Positions 1 through 14,700 are shown, numbered from the stretch's first letter. The stretch is DNA of 64,000 nucleotides from Timema cristinae (GCA_039000515.1 JBCFYV010000012.1:117353849-117417848), one strand, 5' to 3'. Numbers and translations: made by a program. Notes: generated by a model from the letters alone, not told the origin.

Positions 1-128
1 CGGAACAAGATGAAGTGGATCAAGGATGGAGGGTTTGGCGGCGCTATGGTGTGGACCGTTGATATGGACGACTTCACTGGAGACGTGTGTGGTGGCGGCG
101 TCAAGTACCCACTCATCACCGCCATGAG
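1..128 (+). CDS. Cht7: Chitinase exon: end of GH18 domain 1
   Basis: The frame opens at base 1 and encodes the last barrel strand of the first GH18 domain ([16 protein letters not shown]) and ends ...YPLITAM plus two bases of an Arg codon at AG|GTGAGT. The exon start lies left of the window. Its last 29 bases and donor are the seed of the 42-bp array that follows. Confidence 0.85.
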
Positions 129-3100
129 GTGAGTCACAGGTGTCAAGTACCCACTCATCACCGCCATGAGGTGAGTCACAGGTGTCAAGTACCCACTCAT
201 CACTACCATGAGGTGAGTCACAGGCGTCAAGTACCCACTCATTACCGCCATTAGGTGAGTCACAGGTGTCAAGTACCCACTCATCACCGCCATGAGGTGA
301 GTCACAGGCGTCGAGTACCCACTCATCACCGCCATTAGGTGAGTCACAGGTGTCAAGTACCCCCTCATCACTATCATGAGGTGAGTCACAGGTGTCGAGT
401 ATCCCCTCATCACTACCATGAGGTGAGTCACAGGTGTCAAGTACCCCCTCATCACTACCATGAGGTGAGTCACAGGTGTCGAGTATCCCCTCATCACTAC
501 CATGAGGTGAGTCACAGGTGTCAAGTACCCCCTCATCACTACCATGAGGTGAGTCACAGGTGTCGAGTACCCACTCATCACTACCATGAGGTGAGTCACA
601 GGTGTCGAGTATCCCCTCATCACTACCATGAGGTGAGTCACAGGCGTCGAGTACCCACTCATCACCGCCATGAGGTGAGTCACAGGTGTCGAGTACCCCC
701 TCATCACTACCATGAGGTGAGTCACAGGTGTCAAGTACCCACTCATCACCGCCATGAGGTGAGTCACAGGCGTCAAGTACCCCCTCATCACCGCCATGAG
801 GTGAGTCACAGGTGTCAAGTACCCCCTCATCACTACCATGAGGTGAGTCACAGGTGTCGAGTACCCACTCATCACTACCATGAGGTGAGTCACAGGTGTC
901 GAGTATCCCCTCATCACTACCATGAGGTGAGTCACAGGTGTCAAGTACCCCCTCATCACTACCATGAGGTGAGTCACAGGTGTCGAGTACCCCCTCATCA
1001 CTACCATGAGGTGAGTCACAGGTGTCAAGTACCCACTCATCACCGCCATGAGGTGAGTCACAGGCGTCAAGTACCCCCTCATCACCGCCATGAGGTGAGT
1101 CACAGGTGTCAAGTACCCACTCATCACTACCATGAGGTGAGTCACAGGTGTCGAGTACCCACTCATCACTACCATGAGGTGAGTCACAGGTGTCAAGTAC
1201 CCACTCATCACCGCCATGAGGTGAGTCACAGGCGTCAAGTACCCACTCATCACCGCCATGAGGTGAGTCACAGGCGTCAAGTACCCCCTCATCACCGCCA
1301 TGAGGTGAGTCACAGGTGTCGAGTACCCACTCATCACTACCATGAGGTGAGTCACAGGTGTCGAGTACCCACTCATCACTACCATGAGGTGAGTCACAGG
1401 TGTCAAGTACCCCCTCATCACTACCATGAGGTGAGTCACAGGTGTCGAGTACCCACTCATCACTACCATGAGGTGAGTCACAGGTGTCAAGTACCCACTC
1501 ATCACCGCCATGAGGTGAGTCACAGGCGTCAAGTACCCCCTCATCACCGCCATGAGGTGAGTCACAGGTGTCGAGTACCCACTCATCACTACCATGAGGT
1601 GAGTCACAGGTGTCGAGTACCCACTCATCACTAACATTAGAGGCTACACACAACTCTAACTGTTCTAGAAAGAATGTGATTTGTGACATTAGATTTTAGG
1701 TATTTTTTTTACAACTGTGTTCATTTTCCCTCTCCAGGGAGGAGCTGAGAGGAGTTTCCAGAGGAGCCAACGTCAAGGACATCGACTGGAGCAAGATAGC
1801 CAACGCCATCTTGGTGGAGGCCGCCCCCAAACCAGCCGCCATCAAGATCCCCGTGGGAGAGGTGCTCAAGAGGGTGCGTGGTTCAACCCACAGACCCACT
1901 GCGCTGCAAACCAACGTCAACACAAGAGGTGAGTCCTTCCTTGAGGGTTTGAAGGGCGTACACTCGGTACTGATAAACACAGAGCCCCCTATCTTCAGCT
2001 CTCTTCAGAACAACGTCAACACAAGAGGTGAGTCCTTCCTTGGAAGATAGGGAAGAGTATACTTCGTACTTCTAAAAACTGGACACCCCGAAAGCAGGAA
2101 TGAACGTGGGAACTGTATCGAAAAATGACTGTAATTTCATGCAAAACTTTGTTTTAAATTTACTCTTCATAAACTTTAAAAATTGTAAAATAATGTTAGA
2201 ACATTATTTTTTGTTATATTATACTGTGCACCACGTATTACTATAATAGGGCAGGGACAAGGAAGGTAAACATTTAATGGAAAATCTACCCACATTCCCC
2301 TATAGGAAAAGGGTGAAACAATTTAAGAACAAAAAGCCCTCGTAACACCCTGATAGGATTCGAACCTCAACCATTCCCATCACCAGAAATGTAGTATACT
2401 CGTATTATGAACTTGGCACCTTAGTCAACGCGACCACCGGTGTGGACTAGATCAATTGCCCGAAGCAGCATCAACCAAACTAGTGAGAATTGCAAGACTT
2501 ATTTTACCGATGATGTAATATCAAACCTATCAGAATAAGGATCAAGTCAACCTTCACTTCATACATTACCGTTTGTGTTCACCAATTAAGCGAGAAGGTT
2601 TTTTTTAAAAAAACGCTCGCGAAATAAAAATGACCGGCAAATCTAAACGAGAGTGAAAGTTGTCCAAGCTGCAATATTCATTTATTAAGATCTCAGATTT
2701 GTAACAACAAGGTTTGATCTTTCAGTTCACTAAACAGCCGCTAGGTGAAACTGAACACGAGTAACTTATTAACTAATCCTTTTTATATTAGCACCGCGTC
2801 TTACTACCCGTTCGAGTTATACGCACTTACGCTAATGTGTAATGGTAGGGTAATTGTGAGATGAAATGGAGGACCTACAGTTTAACGTGGGATCCGAACC
2901 ATGGTGGAGGCCTGGCATTCCACACATTCACAAGTTGTGATTAATACACGTCTTGTCAAAGGTAAAGGGAGGGTTTGGTAATCAGATAAATCTGTGCCGG
3001 GACCGAGGATTGAACCCCGGACCATCAACACAGAAGTCTGACACCTTACTGTTAGCTTGTTGTTTGCGGTGTACCCCGGGTGATTCTGTTACAAGTCTGG

Positions 3101-6100
3101 GTGGGTCTGCTCGGCTTGTTAACAAGTAGATCACGGTGTCCGTTCACCCCAACGTCAAGGGGGGGGGGGGGGGAGGAAGGTCTTGTATAACAAACACGGT
3201 CACCTTTCGTTATTTTGAACTCACCTTGTGACGTGAACCAAACACGTTATTCTCGCGGCTACACACTGTTGAAAATGCACAGGCCGAATTATTATAAGTA
3301 CCTGTTTTTTATAGCACAAGGTAGACTTTGTGCTGGTCTTTGAACCTCATGTGGCAACACTGCTTCTTAACATCGGCTTAACCTAAATTAGCTCCAAATA
3401 ATTAAAAGCTTACCGTTTGCCAATTATATTTTATAGAATTAAATTCAACGTGATGGCTCATTTCCGCCATCGCTGTGGGTAAAAGATTTAATTAATTTTT
3501 TTTTAGCCGTTCGGGTTATACGCTTCAGTACTAATTACGCTAATGGATTAGGCCGCATTTGCGTGGGGGCGTGTGGAAAACAATTTAGGAAAAAAAAAAC
3601 CAGTTCACCCGACCGAGATTCGAACCTCGATCTTCATGTCCTCGGCAGTCTAGATCAACACAAAACTAGCGCGTTAGCCAACTACGCAACCGAGGTGGGT
3701 GGGGGGGAGGTACAAGATATTTGCCACGTTATGCAGGTTTTTTTTTTCCCCCTTTGGGCTTTTGAGCCATATCTTCACGTGCATCTGATACGAGGTTTTT
3801 ACCTCGTGTGCCTTTTAGATCTTCTTCGGAGTTTTAACTCTGACCTTGGTGCTTCCACCCCACCCGTTAAACCCCCTCCCCCCAAAACAAATAGTTTTCC
3901 ACTCTCCCTTTTCCTAAATGCGTGTACACTTCCTCAAAATATAAAGTTCCTAATCCTTAAAATCATTAGCGTAGTTAGTACATGAACGTATAGCCCAAAA
4001 TGATAGTAAGACGAGGCTCTTTAAATAAAAAAAGAAGAAAAAAGTGCGACCAACGTACGGCTGCTGCTTGTACCAACTTCATTCTTATTCTTATTGAAAA
4101 GTGGTGCTTGGTGCTCTAGCTATGCTGTGGCCGCACGACACACCATATTCGCCACCGCTACACACTGTTTTTGGAACATTGCCCTATCACTTTAGTATGA
4201 ATACGTGGATAGCCCAGACGAGGACTAAGGCACATAACCCACGTCCTAACCCTCGCCACCCCTACACATAAATTTCTTCCATTATTCTTCTCTCACTTGA
4301 ATACTTTCTATTATCTGCTCCTCTAATCTCTTTCTAGGCCTCCCTTGCGGTCTTTTTCCTACATACTTCATTTCCAACATTTTCTTTGGCACCCTCTTCT
4401 TCTCCATCCTCATTACATGACCATTCCATCTCAGTCTTGCTTCCTTTAATATCTCATGTACTCCAACATCCTCATTACATGCCCATACCATCTCAGTCTT
4501 GCTTCCTCTACTATCTCATGTACTCCAACATCCTCATTACATGTCCATACCATCTCAGTCTTGCTTCCTCTACTATCTCATGTACTCCAACATCCTCATT
4601 ACATGTCCATACCATCTCAGTCTTGCTTCCTCTACTATCTCATGTACTCCAACATCCTCATTACATGTCCATACCATCTCAGTCTTGCTTCCTCTACTAT
4701 CTCATGTACTCCAACATCCTCATTACATGTCCATACCATTTCAGTCTTGCTTCCTCTACTATCTCATGTACTCTAACATCCTCATTACATGACCATACCA
4801 TCTCAGTCTTGCTTCCTCTACTATCTCATGTACTCCAACATCCTCATTACATGCCCATACCATCTCAGTCTTGCTTCCTCTACTATCTCATGTACTCCAA
4901 CATCCTCATTACATGTCCATACCATCTCAGTCTTGCTTCCTCTACTATCTCATGTACTCCAACATCCTCATTACATGTCCATACCATCTCAGTCTTGCTT
5001 CCTCTACTATCTCATGTACTCCAACATCCTCATTACATGTCCATACCATCTCAGTCTTGCTTCCTCTACTATCTCATGTACTCCAACATCCTCATTACAT
5101 GTCCATACCATCTCAGTCTTGCTTCCTATACTATCTCATGTACTCCAACATCCTCATTACATGCCCATACCATCTCAGTCTTGCTTCCTCTACTATCTCA
5201 TGTACTCCAACATCCTCATTACATGTCCATACCATCTCAGTCTTGCTTCCTCTACTATCTCATGTACTCCAACATCCTCATTACATGTCCATACCATCTC
5301 AGTCTTGCTTCCTCTACTATCTCATGTACTCCAACATCCTCATTACATGCCCATACCATCTCAGTCTTGCTTCCTCTACTATCTCATGTACTCCAACATC
5401 CTCATTACATGTCCATACCATCTCAGTCTTGCTTCCTCTACTATCTCATGTACTCCAACATCCTCATTACATGTCCATACCATCTCAGTCTTGCTTCCTC
5501 TACTATCTCATGTACTCCAACATCCTCATTACATGTCCATACCATCTCAGTCTTGCTTCCTCTACTATCTCATGTACTCCAACATCCTCATTGCATGTTC
5601 ATACCATCTCAGTCTTGCTTAAGTTTTAAAAACTCTTTTATATAATCTCGTCTTACTACCCATTAGAGATATATACATACTATGTACTAGTTAATCTTAT
5701 GTATAAGTGATGAGGAAGGTTGAATTGAGGGAAGTGCATGTAGGGATGTGAAGTCATTTAATAAAATAATACCTTCAGTATATACCGTCTGGGATTTGAG
5801 CCCTGATTTCCCCGTTCCCAGCAATCCAGAGTAAATGAGCCTTACGTTTAGTCCGCATGCCCACTGATGCAATTAATTACATTTTATGCATTCAATAAAA
5901 CTATTACAAAAGGTTTTTAAATTTTATTTTAAGTCTCAACCAGCCCCCGGCCGCTAATTCATCACTGCAAAAGGGGGAACCAACATTTCCTCAATTATAT
6001 TTTTTTCGACCACCCGGGGCCCTTAGCTCGGAGGGCAGAAACTTCACGAGCCGAGCTAAGGTGTCGGACTACTAAAACCAAAATTAATAAAATCCTCAGT

Positions 6101-8736
6101 GCCATGATCGAGTGTTTTAATTTATTGTTGACTAAGAAGTTAGTTTGTAAGTCGTTTAAGGTGCAGATATGTCCCCCTGTATCGTCTAACAAAACCTCTG
6201 TGTGTTTTAGTGCGCGCGCCGCAGGTATTCTGCTACATGACGAGCTGGTCCCAGAAGCGTCCCGGCGCTGGCAAGTTCACCCCTGACAACATAGATGCAA
6301 CGCTATGCACACACGTCATCTACGCCTTCGCCACTCTCAAGGATCACAAACTGGCACCTGGGGACGAGAAGGACATCGACATGTACGAAAAGGTGGTCGC
6401 CCTCCGCGAGAAGAACCCGGATATCCAGGTGAGACACTCATTGGTTGGTGACTGTCATAGTCTGGCTGGTGCTGTGATCTGTTGGCGTGACTCAGCAATC
6501 AACAGAAATTTCAGACAGGGGCAGTTAACACTAAGAGTTCAAGCGGTGACCATAAGATAGCACTGACACTCCCACACAGTACAAGCGGTGGCCGTAAGAT
6601 AGCACTGACACTCCCACACAGTACAAGCGGTGGCCGTAAGATAGCACTGACACTCCCACACAGTACAAGTGGTGGCCGTAAGATAGCACTGACACTCCCA
6701 CACAGTACAAGTGGTGGCCGTAAGATAGCACTGACACCTGCAAAAGGTCGTAATATAGCACTGACACAAACATGGCGATGGTGTTTTCATCTTTGACCTT
6801 TTATTATTTTAATGGTTCACTAAACTACCAGCTTAGTTCTATAACACAGTTTAAAGCATTTGTTTTATAAAGTAAAATACTCTAATAAACTATTAAGAAT
6901 CGAATGCTATATTATAATAAATATGTTTTGAGGTTTAATACAATTATCTTGAACTTCATTATTTTAAAAGTTAATATCATTTTGTCTATAAAAATTCATC
7001 AAATCATTTGAAATTCAAGGAAATGTTGAATGTGTAAGAAAAGAAAAAGGTTTTCTTCTTGTTGTTGTTTTGGCCAGCTATAGACCCCGTTATTTCAACT
7101 TTTTTCTTCTTTGGGCTCTAACTTTCGTTTTCGGTGCGTTTCCTTCCTTTCTTTCTTCAGTCCATGTCTTGCCTGTTTTCATCTTATACTTTTTCTGGAA
7201 ACCCTGGTATACTCCAAGTTTCTTCTTAAGAGGATGTCTGGATGTCTTCCCTTGTGATCCTCGCTTCTTGTAGATCCTTTTCCACCTCAGTGAACCAGGC
7301 CCCCTTGGTTTTCTTACCTAGAAAGTAGGAAAAGACCAGGTTTGTCAATCTCTCTCTGTGCTCATTCAGATCATGTGACCATAGAAGGAAATCCTCCTTT
7401 TCCAAATAGTTTATTTTATCTTTTCCACATATGTGTATAGTTCGTGGTGTTGTGCCATCTTCTGTACTCACCACCTTCTTTGACTGGGCCAAAGATTTTT
7501 CTCAAGCTCTTTCTTTCGTTGGCTTCTAGTTTCTTGGTCAGACCTTTTCTATGCATCGCGAAGCATTCTGCTGCGTACAGGACCTCCAGTTGAACAACTG
7601 TGCAGTAGTGTCTGAGCTTGGCATTTATAGACACCGACCGTTTATTGTAAACGTCTATAGTTAACTTGTGTGCCATCGCCATCTTGTTGATCCTTTCTTC
7701 TTAGAGATGTTTGGTACTATCCACTTGCCTAAATATTTAAACTTTTCTGCCTGTTTGATTTTTCCTGCTCCACATCTAAGCTCTCAGGGCACCGACTTGA
7801 TGTTCGTTTTGAGCTAGGTTTTCTCAAAGTAAATCTGTAGGCCCATCTTGTTGCTTGCGTTTTGAGTGGGTTGATTTGTTTTACGGCTGTGACTAGGAAA
7901 TCAGAAAATATCACAAGATCGTGTGTGAAGTCTAGAAAAGTCGATTATCAGGTTATTTCTCCTGAAGCCCAGTCTACCGCGTTTTTAATCCCTTCATTCC
8001 TTAGTTCCTAATGCCACTCGCATACGACTTTCTCGATCACATGGTTGAAGAGTTAGGCGTGAGAGCCCATCTCCCTGTTTAACCTCTGTCCTGATTTCAA
8101 AGGGGTTTGAAATATCTCCCCTGAATTTCACTTTGGAGATGGTGTTGGCCAGAGTCTGTTGAATTATTGCTCTGGTTTTGTTATCTAAGCCCAATTCTTT
8201 CAGCATTTGGATTAGGGTGGTTCGATCAATCGAGTCGTAGGCCTTCTTGAAGTCAATGAAGGTGACAACGAATTTCTTATTTCTAAGCTTCAATAATAGA
8301 TTTAAGATTCATGATCTGTTCAACACGATATCGCCCTTTCCTAAACCCTCCTTGGTATTCTCTCAGTTGTAGATCCAGTTGTTCCTTTGCACTGGTCTTA
8401 TGGGCTTTTGAGAGAATCTGGTAGGTCACCACGGTCATTATTCACGTCTGTTTCGTCACCTTTTTTTTTATGAAGGTGGGGAATCAGGGCTGAGGTCCAG
8501 CAATTTGGAAGTTTCTCGGTTTCTCAAATCTCATATATGATCTCAGTTAGTTTGTCGATCGCCTTGTTGCTTCCGTGCTTCCAGAGTTCGACAACTAACG
8601 AGTCCTCACCTGGTGCTTTATTGTTATTGAGTGACTTGATGATGATCCGATTGATTTCTTCTTTTGTGGGTGGAGATGATAAATATATATTATAACAAGT
8701 TTTTGTTTTATATATAATATATATTATAATATATAT

Positions 8737-8771
<35 letters not shown>

Positions 8772-11700
8772 TGCTATCCAAACTAAATGTTAAGTTTAAT
8801 TTTGTTTGGTTACCATAATTTGTTTACTTTATGTAAAAACAATACATTATTTTCAGATTCTGTTGGCTATCGGTGGATGGGCTTTTGGTTCAACTCCCTT
8901 CAAGGAGCTGACCTCTAACGTTTTCCGAATGAACCAGTTCGTCTACGAAGCCATCGAACTACTCCGGGAATACAAGTTCAACGGGCTGGATGTCGACTGG
9001 GAGTACCCGAGGTATTTATTATTTTAATTTTAATTTTTAGGCCACTTAAGTTCCTTGGATGGTTTTGTAAGCAAATAGCCCTCCTATATGATAAAATGGT
9101 TTATACTTATTATTGTCACAACCTCCCCTCTCTAAGGTCATAATCTGTCAGAATAGCTTGTGAGGAAGGGTAGGGACGGTGGCAAAATAGATGTGTGGGT
9201 TCGAAATTATAAAATACTTTGGTGTTTTAGGGTTTATTAATAGCACCACGAGCTACTACAAAAATGTGATGTTAAAAATATGTTACGAAAAGATATAAGG
9301 ACTTTGATATAGGAGCTGATGAAATAACTGGCTTAGCGAGGAATACTGGCTCGACTGACACCCCTTACAGATTCGAACCCGGTAACCTGGGCACGACAGT
9401 TGCCTTTTTAACACTAGTATCCGATGATCCATTATTATAATCCACGTGACCCCGAAAACGGGTTACTCCTATGAGTAGAACTTATTACGTCAGCTCGATA
9501 ACTCTAAAACAGAACCCTTTATACTGCAAATCGGACCCGTTTCTGAGCACAACGGGAATAAGTTGTTATGAGTTGTCAGCATTCTTTCCTAATGTTTACT
9601 AAACTCATCACAACAAGTAAGCTAGACCAGTTCTTTCACTTGCTTTGTTTCAATACTGTTATGTTAGTTTCAAACAAATAACCCAATTCAAGGCAGGGCT
9701 ATTACACTATGCAGTTTTATGTCTATGGATAGATAACTACATAGCCATGAGATGTATATTATAAATTTCAGCTGTGTTGTACCGTTTGTTTAAGCATTCA
9801 GGCGTTTTTTTCTTCCAAAAGACTCATTTAATAGCCTAATTTTTATTTAGCCAAATAAGGCTAAGATGGAGGCTTATATGGTTAGTTGTACAAATGCTCT
9901 TAAGTTACGAAAACAGATGCCTCAAACATCGTATTCATAAATTTGAAAAATTACATCTGTATACGAGAATCGATACGGGAATCAAACTGGGGTCCTTGAC
10001 TTAGCATGACAATGCTCTACCGCTAAGATATCTTGGAATCGTCTTGTGCTAAGGCTCACTCTGCCTTAAGATATGAATTAAGAATGACCCTGAACATGAG
10101 ACAGTTCCTGGATATCTCCGCGGTAGATCATCAAGTACGCTAAGCCAAGGACCTCGGTTTGATTCTTATGTTCAGATGTCTTTTTATAATTTATGAATAC
10201 AAATAAATTATATATTTCTTATATCGTTGACTTAACAAAAGTGGAAGGGAAATAGAGACCAAAAATACCACAAATCCAAATGATTGAGGACCTCAAATAA
10301 GGAAAGATGAAATTTCGGGAGGATCCATAAAAAAGGAAGCTGCTAATGCTGGAGAATTCAATTCGGACAAGACAACTGTTGTTGAAAGACACAACACTTA
10401 GAAAAACAACAATAGCTAACAAAAGAGTTGTTTTCTCTGTTCTATTATAGGTCCAAGACATCTTAAACATATTAATGACAGCCCAAAATCTCTTCTATCC
10501 TTTGCTCAAAGTCCCCATTTAGAATATATCCCAACTGTTACTACCCCTGTGAAAACGCTCCGTGGTCCAGTCATTGCTTCTCCCCGCAGAAACCATATTC
10601 AAAGTGTTATATCGATGTGTTATCAGGGGAGCAGACGATAGAGCTGCCTATGTCAACTTGCTGAAGGAACTGAGGCTGGCGTTTGAAGGCGAGACCAAAA
10701 CTTCTGGAGAACCAAGACTGCTCCTAACAGCTGCTGTACCGGCAAGCTTCGAGGCCATCGCTGCTGGGTTAGTTCAACATATTATGAATCTAAATTCAGA
10801 GGTTTAAAAAAAAAATAAAGACCCTAACAAAATGTATTTCATACCTGGCAAGTAAAAAAAACAAAACAAGTATGATATCCAAACAGCCAAACAACCATTT
10901 ATCATTACATTAATTATTAACTGATGAAATTGATTTTTCATTGAACACTTTTTGGGTAAATGTTAATTTATTTATAAAGTTTTCTACCTAGTGAGTACAC
11001 GCAACTACCCATCAGTAAATTTAAACCAGTATATACACGCATGCCACGGTTAATAATTAATTTATAAAGTTAATGAACTAAAACAAATAAAGAAGTGCTT
11101 GACATAATAAACTTATGAGACGAATCGTAGACATCGCCCTGAGCTTCTTTCTTTTTTCACCGCAACATATTACACGTCCAGGCAATCCCCATATTCACAT
11201 CATTTGGAAATATATAATTAAGAGGAAATGTTCCCACATTTACCCGTAAGACAAATGGGAAATTATTTTGAGAATAGCCCTTTAGTACACCCGGACGAAA
11301 TACGAAAGTCAACCTCCCCATAGACGGGAATAACAACCAAAGTCAATCTTGACACACTTGTTTTTTCAACAGTCCATGAATATCACGGAATTCTAACAGG
11401 GCTGTTTCCCTTCAGTTAAAAGGTGTTTGGTGAAATGCCACTAAGCTCGATACAAATATTAAACAACGGTTGAAACTACTGTGTTTGAACTAATAGTAGT
11501 TGGGGATTCTAATTGTTGCTGGGATTGAAAGTAAAGGTGTTAATAATAGCTGGGGACTATAATTGTAGTTAGTGTGGAAGTAAAGTGGTTAACAGTAGCT
11601 GGGGACTATAATTGTAGTTAGTGTGGAAGTAAAGTGGTTAACAGTAGCTGGAGACTATAATTGTAGTTAGTGTGGAAGTAAAGTGGTTAACAGTAGCTGG

Positions 11701-14700
11701 GGACTATAATTGTAGTTAGTGTGGAAGTAAAGTGGTTAACAGTAGCTGGGGACTATAATTGTAGTTAGTTGGAAGTAAAGTGGTTAACAGTAGCTGGGGA
11801 CTATAATGTAGTTAGGTGGAAAGTAAAGTGGTTAACAGTAGCTGGGGACTATAATTGTAGTTAGTGGAATGGAAATAGTAAAGTGTGTTAACAGTAGCTG
11901 GGGACTTAATAAGTTGTGGTTAAGGATGGAAAGTAAAGTGGTTAACAGTAGCTGGAGACTATAATTGTAGTTAGGATGGAAAGTAAAGTTGGTAATAGTT
12001 GCAGGGGCTAAAATTAGATCAATACGATAACTTTGTGGTTCTCTCCTACCCATGGCGATTGACTAGTATTAGGAAAATTATTCAGAAGAGACAAAAACCC
12101 AGTTAATGATATTGTTTGTTTTTTTGTATTCCTAGATACGATGTACCTGAGATATCCAAATACCTGGACTTCATCAACGTGATGACGTACGACTTCCACG
12201 GCCAATGGGAGCGACAGGTCGGGCATAACAGTCCTCTCTTCCCTCTTGAAAGCACCACTAGCTACCAGAAGAAACTGACGGTGGTAAGGAATCTTAATTT
12301 GATTCTCAGCTGAGTTATATATTATATAAAAGTTCATATTTACTTATTCACTTGTACTCAAAGTAACATAGGAGCTCACAGTATTAAGAGTATTAATAAC
12401 TTAAATATTTAAGTTATTTTAATTTAGTTAATAAAATAATAATTATTTTCCTGAAAGTAGGCAAGCAATGTTTTCAACGCTTATATGGACCGACCGCCAC
12501 TGAATTGATGCCTTTATAACGAACGCCCTTAACACTATGGTTAGAGGTGCCGAACATTATTTATTTAAAGTATTTGCTGGAGTGAGATATACAAAGTTGT
12601 CTTAGAAAATGTGGGGATGGACCTTACCCCCTTTTCCCTAGTAGCCTTCATTAGTAAAGCTTGATTCACACGTCCCCTCCATGTTTCAGGACTTCAGCGC
12701 CAGAGAATGGGTGAAGCAAGGAGCCCCTAAAGAGAAACTCATGATCGGGATGCCGACGTACGGACGCTCTTTCACCTTGATCGACCCGACCAAGTTCGAC
12801 ATCGGCGCCCCGGCTTCGGGAGGCGGCGTCGCTGGGAAATATACCGGCGAGGCTGGCTTCATGTCCTACTACGAGGTAAGTAGATCTTTTGGGAACCAAT
12901 TTTTGGACCCGGGGACACTTAACTGCGTCCATTTCCTTGCTACTTTTTCATGTCATGTCGTATTCATTTTCTTGTGTGTGTTGTTCAATTCATTTGATAA
13001 AAAAAAGTAACCCCCTTCGGTGGTCGAAAGGTCTAAGGCATCACTCTCACAATGGACTAGACTGCTGATGACGGGGAGATTGGGGTTCGAATCCCTTTCG
13101 TGTGTAGTGAAGGTGATATTTCCTATATGGTTTTCCAATTTCCCTCCACTCAAACGCGGGTACACATCCTCTGAATTCAACCTTCCTCATCTCTAACACA
13201 TTAGCGTAGTTAGTAAAAATACGTATATTTCAAGCAGGTAGTAAGACAAGTTGTCAAATAATATATAAAAGTAAATCGTTGATAACTCTTTTCGATAGGA
13301 TTTTCTTTTAATTGAATATGGAGGGTGACCTGGTGGTCTAGGGGTAAGGTGTCAGACTTCTGTGCTGGAGTCTGGGGTTAAAACCTTGGTCCCGGCACAG
13401 ATTTATCTGATTGTACCAAACCCTTCCTTCACCTCTGACAAGACGTGTATTAATCACAACTTGTGAATGTGGGGAATGCCAGGCCTCCACCATGGTTCGG
13501 ATCCCACGTTAAACTTAGGTCCTTCATTTCATCTCACAATAACCCTACCATTACACGTTAGCGTAAGTGCGTATAGCCCGAACGGGTAGTAAGACGCGGT
13601 GCTAATAATAATAATAATTTTAATTGAATAATTTTATTTGATTGTTTGCTTGTGTTTATTTTAACAGTTAAATATGTTGCTCTTCTAATTTTGGTTTATT
13701 TTTTCAAAACAGACAAATTAAACAAAATCCATCAGAGTATCCCACTACAGCCATTAATAGTTGTCAAACAAGAAACGCTGTTGTTACAAATACTCCAAAC
13801 GAGCGAATAGGTCTAATGCTGAGCTATCTATCTATCTTTCAGGTGTGTGATTTCCTCCACGCTGAAAACACGACCCTTGTTTGGGACAACGAACAGCAGG
13901 TGCCATTCGCTTACCGAAAAGATCAGTGGGTCGGGTTCGACGATGAAAGGAGTCTCAAGACCAAGGTGAACAACAACTTTCATTTAGATTTAGCGGTTGT
14001 CGGCTGCTATTCCGACTCTTATGGTGATAATGCTCCCCATGAATAAAATATTGAAGCACATGTTCACCCAAATAAAGAGCAGAATCTTTTTGAGTGGTGC
14101 AAAAATTTCCATGCTTGAAAAAAAAAAAGAGTTTTGGCCCATAATGCTTTGTAACACAAACTAGAAACATCTGATTACCGACAGATTTTATCTTATATGA
14201 GATGAACAGATTCTTAAGATCATTGTCATGATGGATGTTATCAAATTATTACGTTGTGTCGCGAAACAAATCTATATACGTATTTTGCTTTATAGAGGCT
14301 TGCGCTCTGATTGGATCGCGCAGAAAAAAGGAAAGTTGCGCCGAGAGGACAATCCCTATGAGGCTGAAATCTTGTGATTAATTCATCATATTTCGTCACA
14401 AGATTACGTTTCTACTCCGCGCTTGTTTTTTTTTCGGTGAATGTGTGGAATTTATAGTAAACATTTTTATGTGACGTCAGGAAAACTTAAAATGTTGCTG
14501 ATGCTTCGGAGCGGATCAAAAGTCATCTTTAAATGTCAATATAAAAAGGGACTGGAGAAAATTTTAACAATAAAATGTTGAAATCAGGAGAACAATTTTT
14601 TATATAGATTTCGCGGCCATCATCCGTAATTTGTTTTTGTATGAGAATGGGAGGAACGAACCATTTTGTGACACTAGGAGAACATAAATTTGGTATATTT

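Noticed and set aside
339..1634. 431-codon His/Arg/Val-rich ORF
   Set aside because: Pure read-through of the 42-bp array in a frame other than the chitinase frame; opens with GTG and has no unique sequence.
1995..2029. Extra 19-nt coding exon in the chitinase
   Set aside because: It is a copy of the preceding exon end and would shift the frame before the domain 2 exon, so it is listed as a duplication only.
4386..5645. 419-codon ORF and overlapping ORFs in other frames
   Set aside because: All frames of the 62-bp array are open on the antisense side of a LINE motif; no gene-like composition.
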